Source: Spirosoma sp. KUDC1026 (GTDB lineage: Bacteria; Bacteroidota; Bacteroidia; Cytophagales; Spirosomataceae). Taken from it: a stretch of DNA of 64,000 nucleotides. The position numbers were made by a program, and so were the translations under genes. The stretch covers positions 518,001 to 582,000 of the forward strand of contig NZ_CP056032.1 of NCBI RefSeq assembly GCF_013375035.1. The letters run 5' to 3'. Numbering within the stretch: position 1 is the first letter of the stretch; each line of letters opens with the position of its first letter. This document shows, in pieces, positions 1 through 7,764 of the stretch. The notes under the pieces were generated by a model. That model worked only from the letters and a program-made list of their open reading frames with translations, made no database searches and was not told the origin of the DNA.

Positions 1-698
1 TGTACAAAAAACGGAATCTGGCCGACCTGATCAATCAACTTGCTGACGTAGAAGGTATTGACTGGATCCGGCTGCAGTACGCCTACCCATCCGGTTTCCC
101 GCTTGAGGTACTAGATGTAATGCGGGAGAGTTCCAACGTGTGCCACTACCTGGATATGCCGCTACAGACCGGCTCGACCGAACTGTTAAAGCTGATGCGC
201 CGGGGGATTACCCGTGAGAAGACTGAGAGCCTGATCCATACCATTCGCGACCGGGTGCCGGACATAACACTACGTACGACGCTGATCGTTGGTCATCCCG
301 GCGAAACGGATGCTATGTTTGAAGAAACGTATGATTTCGTTGAACGCATGCGATTTGATCGTCTTGGCGTCTTTACGTACTCACACGAAGAAAACACGCA
401 TTCCTTCTCAATGCCGGACGATATTCCGGCTGATATAAAACAGGAACGGGCCGATGCGCTGATGGAAGTTCAGCAGGGCATTTCGCATGAACTGAACCAG
501 CAAAAAGTGGGTCAGACCTATAAAGTTCTGTTCGACCGCAAAGAAGGCGGCTACTTCATTGGTCGTACTGAGGCCGATTCGCCCGAAGTGGATAACGAAG
601 TCCTGGTACCCGCTTCGCAGTACGTCCGGCTAGGCGACTTCGCCAGTGTCAAGATCAACCGGGCCGAAGAGTTTGACCTTTATGGTGAGGTCTTTTGA
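1..698 (+). CDS. rimO: Ribosomal protein S12 methylthiotransferase RimO (3' part)
   Basis: Radical-SAM enzyme that adds a methylthio group to an aspartate of ribosomal protein S12. Only the last 231 residues are in the window; the frame is open from base 3 and the start lies upstream. What is visible is the second half of the radical-SAM domain (the YAYPSGFP and HYLDMPLQTGS blocks, then TLIVGHPGET) and a C-terminal TRAM domain containing GRTEADSPEVDNEVLV. That TRAM wording is typical of RimO rather than of its paralogue MiaB, which modifies tRNA. The Cys cluster for the FeS centre must lie outside the window. The stop overlaps a possible TTG start of the next gene. Confidence 0.93.
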   Translation, partial: YKKRNLADLINQLADVEGIDWIRLQYAYPSGFPLEVLDVMRESSNVCHYLDMPLQTGSTELLKLMRRGITREKTESLIHTIRDRVPDITLRTTLIVGHPGETDAMFEETYDFVERMRFDRLGVFTYSHEENTHSFSMPDDIPADIKQERADALMEVQQGISHELNQQKVGQTYKVLFDRKEGGYFIGRTEADSPEVDNEVLVPASQYVRLGDFASVKINRAEEFDLYGEVF

Positions 699-712
699 CC
701 AATGAACTAGCT

Positions 713-1015
713 ATGAGATTAACGGCAGACGAACTCACCATCATTCGCCACTACCTACAGGACAAACCTGTCGTACGGGCCTATGTGTTTGGTTCTTATG
801 CCCGTAATGAAGCTAATGATTTGAGCGATCTTGACCTACTGGTAGAACTCGATTACAGTCAGCCGATTGGTTTACAATTTGTAGGGATGAAACTTGATCT
901 CGAAGATCACTTACACAAACCTGTGGACTTAGTTTCTGCCAATGGTCTGTCGACTCGAATCCGTCCGTTTATCGAGCAAGAGAAAGAACTGATTTATGAA
1001 AGGTCGGTTCGCTAA
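713..1015 (+). CDS. mntA: MntA-like minimal nucleotidyltransferase antitoxin
   Basis: Small nucleotidyltransferase of the MNT family, 100 residues from the ATG used here. It carries the active-site pattern G27-S28-X10-D39-X-D41 (GSYAR...SDLDLLVEL) and a later Asp in KPVDLVS. In characterised pairs MntA inactivates its HEPN partner by adding AMP to a tyrosine. It overlaps the downstream HEPN gene by 20 bases, the usual arrangement of this type VII toxin-antitoxin module. A TTG at 695, overlapping the rimO stop, would add six residues; the ATG was preferred because the domain begins right after it. The function is inferred from family and context. Confidence 0.85.
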   Translation: MRLTADELTIIRHYLQDKPVVRAYVFGSYARNEANDLSDLDLLVELDYSQPIGLQFVGMKLDLEDHLHKPVDLVSANGLSTRIRPFIEQEKELIYERSVR

Positions 1016-1319
1016 TAAACAACGTATTGGTCATGCTATTGATGCCATAGAAGAAATCGAGCTTGCTGACTTCTTCGAAAACTCTATGATGCAGTTTGCC
1101 TGTATCAAGCAGCTTGAAATTATTGGCGAAGCTTGCAACCACGTTGATAAGCAGACAATGATCGAAAATCCTGAAATTGAATGGCGGAAGGTCATTGGAC
1201 TAAGGAACCTGCTCATTCACGAATATTTCGGTGTAGATAAAGCGTTGATTTGGGATATTATCCATTATAATCTACCTACACTTAAGAATCAGTTGAGTTT
1301 GCTAATAACTACTGAGTGA
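996..1319 (+). CDS. hepT: HepT-like HEPN (DUF86) toxin ribonuclease
   Basis: All-helical HEPN-domain protein of 107 residues. The catalytic RX4HXY motif is complete (R70, H75, Y77 in RNLLIHEY). The tyrosine is the residue that MntA AMPylates in the Shewanella system. The EIIGEACNHV helix is typical of DUF86 proteins. The start lies inside the mntA reading frame, so the two are translationally coupled. The known role of the family is RNA or tRNA cleavage held in check by MntA. Both genes look intact, so the module may be active. A terminator follows directly. Confidence 0.85.
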   Translation: MKGRFANKQRIGHAIDAIEEIELADFFENSMMQFACIKQLEIIGEACNHVDKQTMIENPEIEWRKVIGLRNLLIHEYFGVDKALIWDIIHYNLPTLKNQLSLLITTE

Positions 1320-1332
1320 ACTCTTGTTTTAC

Positions 1333-1366
1333 AACCCGCAAGCACATCCGAACCTTGCGGGTTTTT
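1333..1366 (+). terminator. Rho-independent terminator after the toxin-antitoxin pair
   Basis: A 10-bp perfect stem (AACCCGCAAG with CTTGCGGGTT) and an 11-base loop are followed by a T run. It ends the rimO/mntA/hepT strand just before bshC. Confidence 0.85.
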
Positions 1367-1397
1367 CATTTGTTGAGCCGAATAAATCCCAACCTGC

Positions 1398-2948
1398 ATG
1401 GACTGTCAGTACCTGCCGCTCGAATCAACCGGTCAGTTTTCCCCGCTTTTCCTCGATTACTTAGCTCAGAAAGATAGTCTTCGTTCCTTCTACAGTCAAT
1501 TTCCTGATTTAGCCGCTTTTGAGGAGCAGATCCAGAATCGCTCGTTTGACCCGAAAAAGCGTAAGGTGCTGGTCGATGCGCTGAATAGACAGTATCAGTC
1601 CATTGACCACAAACCAGATTTTTCGGTCCTGCTCGATACCAACACGTTTGCCGTCACAACGGGACATCAGCTGAATATCTTTACCGGGCCACTGTACATC
1701 ATTTACAAGTTGGTCACCACGATCAAACTGGCTCGGAAACTGAAAGAAACGTACCCGAATTATAATTTCGTACCGGTGTACTGGATGGCGACGGAAGACC
1801 ATGACTTTGCTGAGATCAACCATTTTTCGCTGTTCGGGCGTACGCACACCTGGCAAACAGAACAACGGGGCGCGGTTGGGCGCATGAATCCGCAGGAACT
1901 TAAGTCTCTCTTCGTTCAGATTCCCGAAAAACTCGTCCTGTTTGAAAAAGCATATCTGAGCCACGAAACCCTGGCCGATGCCGTTCGCTATTACATCAAT
2001 GAGTTGTTCGGGGCAGAGGGCCTTATCTGCTTGGATGCCGACGACGCGGAGCTGAAGCGTGTTTTTGCCCCCATCATGCGCGATGAATTGCTCATCCAGA
2101 AGTCCGGGGAACTGGTTCAGCAACGGACTGAGCAACTCGAAGAGCTGGGCTACAAAACTGTTATTGCTCCCCGCGACATCAACCTGTTCTACCTGGACGA
2201 TCAGCTTCGCGAACGGCTCGAACGGCGCGACGACGGTACGTATCGGGTGCTGCATAAATCGCTTCAGTTTACCGAAGCCGAGCTACTAGCTCAGCTCGAC
2301 GAGCATCCTGAACGGTTTAGCCCTAACGTTGTCCTCCGTCCACTGTATCAGGAAACGATTCTGCCGAACCTGGCCTACATTGGTGGTCCCTCGGAGGTGC
2401 CGTACTGGCTTCAGCTCAAAGGGGTTTTTGATCACTATGAAACGCCATTTCCGTTGCTGATGCCCCGTAACTTTGCCCTATACGTACCAGCGGTCAGCGC
2501 GCGTCGAATACTCCGGCTGGGCCTCACGCCTGAAGAACTGTTTCAGGACGATATTACGCTTAAACGGGCCTACGTCGAGCACCACACGCGGCACATTCTT
2601 AAGTTTGATAACGAGAACAAGACGATCAACAAAGCGCTTGACGCTATGTTGAGCAAGGCTATGATGGTTGACCCGACGCTCGAAAAAGCTGTTTTAGCCG
2701 AAACCAAGCGCTTTGCCAACGCCGTTGCCCGGCTGGAGAAGAAGATGCGCCGGGCTGAGGAACGGAATCAGGAAACCGGCGTCCGACAACTGATGGCCGT
2801 GAAAAATGAGCTGTTCCCAAACGGTACTCCGCAGGAACGTAGCGAGAACTACCTGACGTTCTATCTAAATGATAAGGAGTTCCTGAATAAGTTACTGGCT
2901 ACGTTCAACCCGCTCGACTACCGGATGCAGATTTGTCTGGAATCCTAG
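1398..2948 (+). CDS. bshC: Bacillithiol biosynthesis cysteine-adding enzyme BshC
   Basis: Putative cysteine ligase that joins cysteine to glucosaminyl-malate in the last step of bacillithiol synthesis. At 516 residues it is close to family length. Recognisable blocks are TTGHQLNIFTGPLYIIYK followed by YWMATEDHDFAEINHF near residues 90-150, and a charged coiled-coil region near 430-470 (ARLEKKMRRAEERNQETG). The bshA and bshB genes are not in the window. The gene is followed after one base by a folate gene, so the two are probably co-transcribed. Confidence 0.92.
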   Translation: MDCQYLPLESTGQFSPLFLDYLAQKDSLRSFYSQFPDLAAFEEQIQNRSFDPKKRKVLVDALNRQYQSIDHKPDFSVLLDTNTFAVTTGHQLNIFTGPLYIIYKLVTTIKLARKLKETYPNYNFVPVYWMATEDHDFAEINHFSLFGRTHTWQTEQRGAVGRMNPQELKSLFVQIPEKLVLFEKAYLSHETLADAVRYYINELFGAEGLICLDADDAELKRVFAPIMRDELLIQKSGELVQQRTEQLEELGYKTVIAPRDINLFYLDDQLRERLERRDDGTYRVLHKSLQFTEAELLAQLDEHPERFSPNVVLRPLYQETILPNLAYIGGPSEVPYWLQLKGVFDHYETPFPLLMPRNFALYVPAVSARRILRLGLTPEELFQDDITLKRAYVEHHTRHILKFDNENKTINKALDAMLSKAMMVDPTLEKAVLAETKRFANAVARLEKKMRRAEERNQETGVRQLMAVKNELFPNGTPQERSENYLTFYLNDKEFLNKLLATFNPLDYRMQICLES

Positions 2949-2949
2949 C

Positions 2950-3540
2950 ATGTTGAAAGCAGATCTGCGTAAACACTATCTCGCCGAACGACGGGCTTTA
3001 TCGGCCGATGAAGTCAATCAGCGCAGTCAGCAGATTGCAACCAGGTTGCTGGCTCAGCTTAGTTCGTTGGTCGCGGATCGGCGGTTAGTACTGCATACGT
3101 TTCTGCCCATTCAGCGGCATAACGAGGTCGATACCTGGTCTATTATTCACCAGATTTGGGACCGGTACCCACAGATTCAGATTGCTGTACCGGTTACGGA
3201 CATGGCGCAGTTGTGTATGCGGCACTACGTCATTACGCCTGAAACGCCCTTTTTCGCCAATAGCCTGGGAATTCCCGAGCCTCCTGCCGATGGGCTGGAA
3301 CTCCAACCAGACGAACTTTCGATCGTGCTGGTTCCACTACTTGTATTCGATGGGCAGGGGGACCGAGTTGGCTATGGTGGCGGTTTTTACGATCGCTTTC
3401 TGGCCCAGTGCGAGCCCCATTGCCTGAAAATTGGCCTGTCTCTGTTCGCGCCGATTGAGCAAATCGACGATGTGGTTGAGACTGACATTCGGCTAAATAG
3501 CTGCGTCACGCCGGATAGATATTGGGTGTTCGGTTCCTGA
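2950..3540 (+). CDS. 5-formyltetrahydrofolate cyclo-ligase
   Basis: Converts 5-formyl-THF to 5,10-methenyl-THF with ATP, returning a storage folate to one-carbon metabolism in the cytoplasm. At 196 residues it has normal length. The family signature GYGGGFYDRFL lies near residue 140, and the N-terminal LRKHYLAERRALS is the typical phosphate-binding start. The ATG lies one base after the bshC stop, indicating a two-gene unit. YgfA/FAU1-like in E. coli terms. Confidence 0.92.
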   Translation: MLKADLRKHYLAERRALSADEVNQRSQQIATRLLAQLSSLVADRRLVLHTFLPIQRHNEVDTWSIIHQIWDRYPQIQIAVPVTDMAQLCMRHYVITPETPFFANSLGIPEPPADGLELQPDELSIVLVPLLVFDGQGDRVGYGGGFYDRFLAQCEPHCLKIGLSLFAPIEQIDDVVETDIRLNSCVTPDRYWVFGS

Positions 3541-3596
3541 CCTATTTCTTTCCCAACTTTATCTGGTTAAAATGGCTGTCCGTCAAACTTTTGCCG

Positions 3597-3604
3597 TACT
3601 TTTG
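3597..3604 (+). promoter_or_regulatory. Candidate -7 box upstream of asd
   Basis: TACTTTTG matches the Bacteroidota -7 consensus TAnnTTTG and lies 32 bases before the asd start. No good TTTG box was found 19 bases further upstream, so this is only a weak promoter call. Confidence 0.3.
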
Positions 3605-3636
3605 CGGTCAATTTTCTATTAATCGTCAAATAAATT

Positions 3637-4650
3637 ATGAAAATCGCAGTCGTGGGGGCTACCGGCCTAGTCGGTGGCGAAATCCTGAAAGTATTGGAAG
3701 AACGCAACTTCCCCGTGTCCGAACTTATTCCTGTTGCTTCCGAGCGCTCGGTTGGTAAGCAGGTGCTGTTCAAGGGTAAACCGCACACGGTCGTTAGCTT
3801 TGAGGATGCCATTGCTACCAAACCCGCCGTTGCGATTTTCTCGGCTGGCGGCAGTACGTCCCTGGCCATTGCCCCTAAGTTTGCCGAAGCCGGTATTACG
3901 GTAGTCGATAACTCGTCAGCTTGGCGCATGGATCCAACCAAAAAACTGGTCGTTCCTGAAATCAATGCCGACACCCTGACACCGGAGGACAAAATCATCG
4001 CTAATCCGAACTGCTCGACCATTCAGATGGTGGTAGCACTGAAACCGCTGCACGACCGGTACAAAATCAAACGGGTTGTTGTTTCAACCTATCAATCGGT
4101 GACGGGTACGGGAAAAGCGGCTGTTGATCAACTATTCGCGGAGCGCGAAGGGAAAGCGGATGTGCCGAAAGTGTATCCTCACCCGATCGATCTCAACGTG
4201 CTTCCACACATTGACGTTTTCCTCGATAACGGCTATACGAAAGAGGAGATGAAAATGGTCAATGAGACCAAGAAAATTATGGGTGACGATTCTATCCAGG
4301 TGACAGCCACGACGGTACGTATCCCAACGATTGGCGGTCACTCGGAGGCAGTAAACGTTGAATTTGAGAACGAATTTGATCTGAGCGAGCTGGTTAACCT
4401 GCTGAGCACGGCCGAAGGTGTTATCGTTCAGGACAACCCTAAACAGTTCGAATATCCAATGCCGCTGACAGCGCATGGCAAAGACGAAGTATTCGTTGGT
4501 CGTATCCGGCGCGACGAGAGTCAGTCCAAAACGGTGAATATGTGGATTGTAGCTGATAACCTGCGTAAAGGTGCCGCCACAAACGCCGTTCAGATCGCTG
4601 AATACCTGATGAGGCATGAACTGGTTGATGTAACGCCCGCCGTTGCTTAA
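3637..4650 (+). CDS. asd: Aspartate-semialdehyde dehydrogenase
   Basis: NADPH-dependent reduction of aspartyl phosphate to aspartate semialdehyde, on the route to lysine/diaminopimelate, threonine and methionine. 337 residues. The N-terminal nucleotide-binding loop is GATGLVGGE (8-16). The catalytic Cys126 is in NPNCSTIQ, and the later GGHSEAVNVEF holds the active-site His. The preceding enzyme of the pathway, aspartate kinase, is at the other end of the window. It stands alone between its own promoter region and a strong terminator. Confidence 0.96.
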   Translation: MKIAVVGATGLVGGEILKVLEERNFPVSELIPVASERSVGKQVLFKGKPHTVVSFEDAIATKPAVAIFSAGGSTSLAIAPKFAEAGITVVDNSSAWRMDPTKKLVVPEINADTLTPEDKIIANPNCSTIQMVVALKPLHDRYKIKRVVVSTYQSVTGTGKAAVDQLFAEREGKADVPKVYPHPIDLNVLPHIDVFLDNGYTKEEMKMVNETKKIMGDDSIQVTATTVRIPTIGGHSEAVNVEFENEFDLSELVNLLSTAEGVIVQDNPKQFEYPMPLTAHGKDEVFVGRIRRDESQSKTVNMWIVADNLRKGAATNAVQIAEYLMRHELVDVTPAVA

Positions 4651-4662
4651 TCACATCATACA

Positions 4663-4729
4663 ATAGCCCGCCTGATTCAGATTGGGCGGGCCTAAAAAAA
4701 GCCATCGCTACAAACGATGGCTTTTTTTA
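4663..4729. terminator. Double hairpin, bidirectional terminator between asd and the desaturase gene
   Basis: Two hairpins lie in the convergent gap. The first has stem GCCCGCC/GGGCGGGC. The second (4693-4729) has stem GCCATCG/CGATGGC with seven A before and seven T after it, so it can terminate on both strands. Confidence 0.85.
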
Positions 4730-4747
4730 GGCGAATGGGTTAGCCAC

Positions 4748-5776
4748 TTAAGCGGCAACCTTCTCATTCAAAATGGGCTGCGTCATTTCCATATCAGGCT
4801 TCGACTGGTCGGCCAGCGTAACCCGTCCGCGCTCTTTCCGGACAATTCGTGAGTACAGAGAAATTTCCTGATCGAACAGAAAGCGGAAAAATAACCGAAC
4901 GTAAGACGTGTGGAATTTCAGCGTATCGTAGTACTCCGGCGCCGATTTCTTTATCTGCGGCAGTTTATTCCAGGGGATCGACGGAAAGTCGTGGTGCTCA
5001 TTGTGGAAACCAACGTTCAGGTTTACACCATTCAGTTGGCCGTAGTAGCTGTACGTTTCCTGATTTGGGTCCAGCGTCAAGTAATGCTCCTGAATCCAGC
5101 GGGCACCCAGCGGGTGGAATCCAACCGAGAAGAACAGGCAAAGCAGCATAAAGATCAGCGCTTTCCAACCGAAGAACACAACTACCAGTACGTCGAACGT
5201 AAGCTGCACCACAATGTTAGCAATAACCCATTTGTCGAACACGGCCAGTTCACGACACCGGAACGTACGGATGACCTGAAAAATCGGAAATAGCAGGAGC
5301 CACAGGGCTTTGCCGATCGCGTAGTTGTTAATCAGTTTCGCTTCGTACCAGTCGGGCAGATCGGCGTCCAGTTCGTGTACTCCCTGAAAGGCGTGGTGTT
5401 TGATATGAAAATTCTTGAACGATAATGCCGTTGGAAATACCGTTGGCAGGTTAGCAAAAATAGCGGCCCAGGCGTTGGCAGCCGGCTTGCGGAAAATCAG
5501 GTTGTGAGCCGCTTCGTGGATGCAAACGAAAAGCGTATGCGCCGGGAATGCCCCAATAAACCAGGCAGCTGCTACAACAAGCCACCACGATTGGTCACGT
5601 AGCAGATAGGCCATGCCGGTCATCATCGCTACACAGCCCAGAATTACCCAGAATGTTGTCGGGTTCTTCTGCCCAATAAGCTTTTTGATTTCAGGGTGTG
5701 ATTTTAGTATTTGTCGAGTCCGAATACGGTGCGGTTCAGAAGCCGTCGAGTGGACAAAATTATTAAATGAGGCCAT
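4748..5776 (-). CDS. Fatty acid desaturase, dihydroceramide delta-4 desaturase (DES/DEGS)-like
   Basis: Membrane di-iron desaturase of 342 residues with the three histidine boxes H87EAAH91, H124IKHH128 and H258NEHH262. It resembles eukaryotic DEGS1 along its whole length, not only at the boxes: an N-terminal EPHRIR...HPEIKKLIG (Lipid_DES region), IFANLP...ALSFKNFH, EHY...ETYSYYG, VGFHNEHHDFPSIP, and EYYDTL...ISLYSR near the end. In eukaryotes this family introduces the 4,5 double bond of the sphingoid base. Many Bacteroidota make sphingolipids, so a sphingolipid substrate is plausible but is inference; a plain acyl-lipid desaturase is the alternative. Four or more hydrophobic segments are visible. 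The gene is monocistronic and convergent with asd. Confidence 0.85.
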   Translation of the reverse strand: MASFNNFVHSTASEPHRIRTRQILKSHPEIKKLIGQKNPTTFWVILGCVAMMTGMAYLLRDQSWWLVVAAAWFIGAFPAHTLFVCIHEAAHNLIFRKPAANAWAAIFANLPTVFPTALSFKNFHIKHHAFQGVHELDADLPDWYEAKLINNYAIGKALWLLLFPIFQVIRTFRCRELAVFDKWVIANIVVQLTFDVLVVVFFGWKALIFMLLCLFFSVGFHPLGARWIQEHYLTLDPNQETYSYYGQLNGVNLNVGFHNEHHDFPSIPWNKLPQIKKSAPEYYDTLKFHTSYVRLFFRFLFDQEISLYSRIVRKERGRVTLADQSKPDMEMTQPILNEKVAA

Positions 5777-6126
5777 AGCGGGTGTCGCCAGTAGTAAGCT
5801 GAGTTAACAATTCAGTAAATATACTTATTCTGAGAGTCAATGAATACTATTTCTTGTCAAATTCGTCATTTAACGGCTTTTTAACTGTCCTAAGGAAATT
5901 TCGAAGTAGACTACTTTAATCTCAGAAAGAATATACATCAGTAGCTACAGATTTCCGGTTAGACCAGTTACAACGTACGATCCGTCCCATCCCGAAACTT
6001 TTCGGAACAGCTTTAGTAAAACAACGTAATACCTTACTTTTTAAAGCCTTTGAGGTGATTGATTACTCTACAGCAATAGGACACCTACGCCATCTGATTC
6101 AGAATTGATTAACCCGGTCTTCTATA
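5777..6126. other. Intergenic stretch between desaturase gene and IS element
   Basis: About 350 bases without a gene that can be supported. The first part is the AT-rich upstream region of the desaturase gene. A plus-strand frame from 5920 to 6108 is open for 62 codons but has no ATG, GTG or TTG start. Its residues (for example FRLDQLQRTIRPIPKLFG) match no family I recognise, so it may be the remains of a gene broken before or by the IS insertion. Confidence 0.4.
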
Positions 6127-6149
6127 CTGCACCCCTTCGTCTGTACTAG
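6123..6149 (+). repeat. Left terminal inverted repeat of the IS3 element
   Basis: Begins TATACTGCACCCC and is partner of the right repeat, with 17 of 27 positions identical. The first four bases may belong to the target duplication instead. Confidence 0.55.
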
Positions 6150-6169
6150 AAAGCTGAATAACGAGGTTG

Positions 6170-7052
6170 TTAGTTGATTGATTTGTCCACTTGATTTTCT
6201 GCTGACTGTCCGGCTTGGAATACCGCTTCGGGCGTTCGATAAGCTAACGCCTGGTGGTAGCGTTTCTGGTTGTAAAACGTAAAGAAGTCGCTTAATCCCC
6301 TTTCCAACTGCCAACCATCTTGATAGGCATATAGGTAAAGATGTTCGTACTTTACCGTTCGCCATAAACGCTCCACAAAAATATTGTCTAAAGCTCGTCC
6401 TTTACCATCCATCGAGATGCGAATATCAGCCGCTTTCAGCGTGGCCGTGAATGCTTCAGAAGTGAATTAACTTCCCTGATCGGTATTGAAAATGACCGGA
6501 GCCGGATACGTAGCCAGTGTCTTTTTGAGTAGTCCATTACACCATTCGGCATCCATTGTATTCGACACCGACCAGTCCAACACGTAGCGGCTAAACAAGT
6601 CGATGATCGCCATCAAGTACATATAACCTTCGGCCATCGGTACATAGGTGATATCGCAGGGCCGCCTGTGCGGTGGCCCAGACCTGATGAACCCGGACAA
6701 TGCTCAACTGCCGCAACAAATACGGGTAAATTGTATGGCCTTCAGCAGGTTGAGACGTGTTCGGGCGCGGATAAATGGCTTCCAGACCCATCATCTGCAT
6801 TAGCCGTAACACCCGTTTATGATTGACCACATGCCCTTTATCGCGCAGAAAAAGAGTCATTTTACGGTACCCATACTGCGGGGTTAGTAAGTGCTGTTCA
6901 TCCAGCAAACGCATCAGTAACAGTTCATCGGCTGAGGCCGGACAAGGCTGATAATAGTAGGACGAGCGGGGTAGCGAAAGCCACTGGCACTGTTGTCGGA
7001 TGCTGGCCGGGTGAGCCGGATCGACTAAGGCACGACGTTGGATAAGGCTCAT
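6170..7052 (-). pseudogene. IS3-family transposase OrfB (DDE integrase), broken
   Basis: Integrase-core transposase gene in three pieces. The first (from 7052) has the HTH_21 region with YGYRKMTLFLRDKG and ends in a frameshift after VHQVWAT. The next piece resumes at DITYVPMAEGYMYLMAIIDLFSRYV with the first catalytic Asp, and runs to NTDQGS with the second. There a TAA replaces what is normally a Gln codon. The last piece (NIFVERLWRTVKYE) has the catalytic Glu. Removing 16 bases at 6656-6671 and reading the TAA as Gln restores one continuous OrfB. It is therefore inactive as sequenced. Confidence 0.85.
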
Positions 7053-7064
7053 GGAGTCAACCGC

Positions 7065-7349
7065 TCAGGCGGCCCTGTTTTTTTTAAGAAAACTGAGTTC
7101 CATTTGCAGCCTTCCGATCTGCTCATAGAGGGGAGCCGGATCCGTCTCGGCAGTCGTTGCCAGATGAGTTGTCCTGTCAAAGACTTGGCTAGCCTGCTCC
7201 ATGAAGAGCTTCTTCCAGTCGGCAATCTGGTTGGGGTGAAGTTCATACCGCTTACTGATAGCGGCTAACGTGTCTTTCTCTTTGAGGACCTCAAGGACGA
7301 CTTTCAACTTGAAGTCTGCGGTGAACTTGCGTTTACTCTTGCCTTTCAT
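7065..7349 (-). CDS. IS3-family transposase OrfA (helix-turn-helix)
   Basis: 94-residue N-terminal transposase component with the HTH_Tnp_1 pattern: KRKFTADFKLKVVLEVLKEKDTLAAISKRYELHPNQIADWKK, then a leucine-rich coiled coil (YEQIGRLQMELSFLKK). It appears intact. Near its end, codons AAA AAA AAC form the slippery heptamer A-AAA-AAC used by IS3 elements for -1 frameshifting. Here, however, OrfB lies in the same frame after a TGA, and the -1 frame stops quickly, so programmed fusion is not evident. Confidence 0.85.
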   Translation of the reverse strand: MKGKSKRKFTADFKLKVVLEVLKEKDTLAAISKRYELHPNQIADWKKLFMEQASQVFDRTTHLATTAETDPAPLYEQIGRLQMELSFLKKNRAA

Positions 7350-7386
7350 ACGGGGCCAAATTTAGGCCCGTCATCCAACTTTGGTA

Positions 7387-7413
7387 CTGGTCCAGTTTTT
7401 AGGGTTCACTATA
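7387..7413 (-). repeat. Right terminal inverted repeat of the IS3 element
   Basis: On the minus strand it begins TATAGTGAACCC and continues CTGGACCAG. It borders directly on the truncated TonB domain. Confidence 0.55.
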
Positions 7414-7683
7414 TTCCCCGGTGGAGCTTCAGCTTTGCAGCGGTTTGTTGACCAAATCCAACAGCCGTTATCCAGTGCCGCGAGCGGAACGGTCTTCGTC
7501 GAATTTGTGGTCAATGCAGATGGGTCGGTTAGCGATTTGGTCGTTTTGAAGGGCCTGGGCCTGGAAGCCGATCAGGAAGCTGTTCGTATCGTATCAAGTA
7601 TGCCTAACTGGGTTCCGGGTACCGTGAACGGAAAACCGGTATCGGTCAAATTTGTCTTACCGATAAGCTTTGACGCTACATAG
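7410..7683 (+). pseudogene. TonB C-terminal domain remnant, 5' end cut off by the IS
   Basis: The frame starts inside the right end of the IS and has no start codon of its own except a TTG within the element. The encoded residues are a nearly complete energy-transducer TonB C-terminal domain in its Bacteroidota form: FPGGASALQRFVD, GTVFVEFVVNADGSVSDLVVL, AVRIVSSMPNWVPG, GKPVSVKFVLPISF. The usual N-terminal membrane anchor and proline-rich linker are missing. If TTC is taken as target duplication, the left flank reads in frame into this domain (INPV-F-PGG), but a TGA lies about 20 codons upstream. The left part is therefore also damaged or was never coding. Confidence 0.7.
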
Positions 7684-7764
7684 CCGGAAAACAGATCACC
7701 GATTACATTTATCTCTATCTTGTTGTCAGATTACGTTTTTATCTCACATCCAACATGCTGTCTT

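Larger units (their letters stand above)
6127..7409 (-). mobile_element. Decayed IS3-family insertion sequence
   Basis: Element of about 1.28 kb with an OrfA/OrfB gene pair read leftward. The ends form an imperfect inverted repeat: with the flanking TATA included, 17 of 27 positions match between 6123-6149 and the complement of 7387-7413 (shared core TGnACCC...CTGnACnAG). TATA lies on both sides and may be a 4-bp target duplication. TTC outside it on both sides is a 3-bp alternative that would move each end by four bases, so the exact ends are uncertain. OrfB carries a nonsense codon and a 16-bp insertion, so this copy should not make an intact transposase. Confidence 0.8.

Noticed and set aside
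1509-2255. A 248-codon frame opposite bshC
   Set aside because: Antisense shadow of a conserved gene.
5920-6108. Open 62-codon frame left of the IS element
   Set aside because: No start codon and no recognisable family. Kept only as a note in the intergenic entry.
6660-7349. Programmed -1 frameshift fusing OrfA and OrfB of the IS
   Set aside because: A slippery A-AAA-AAC is present, but OrfB is in the same frame as OrfA after a TGA, and the -1 frame soon stops.
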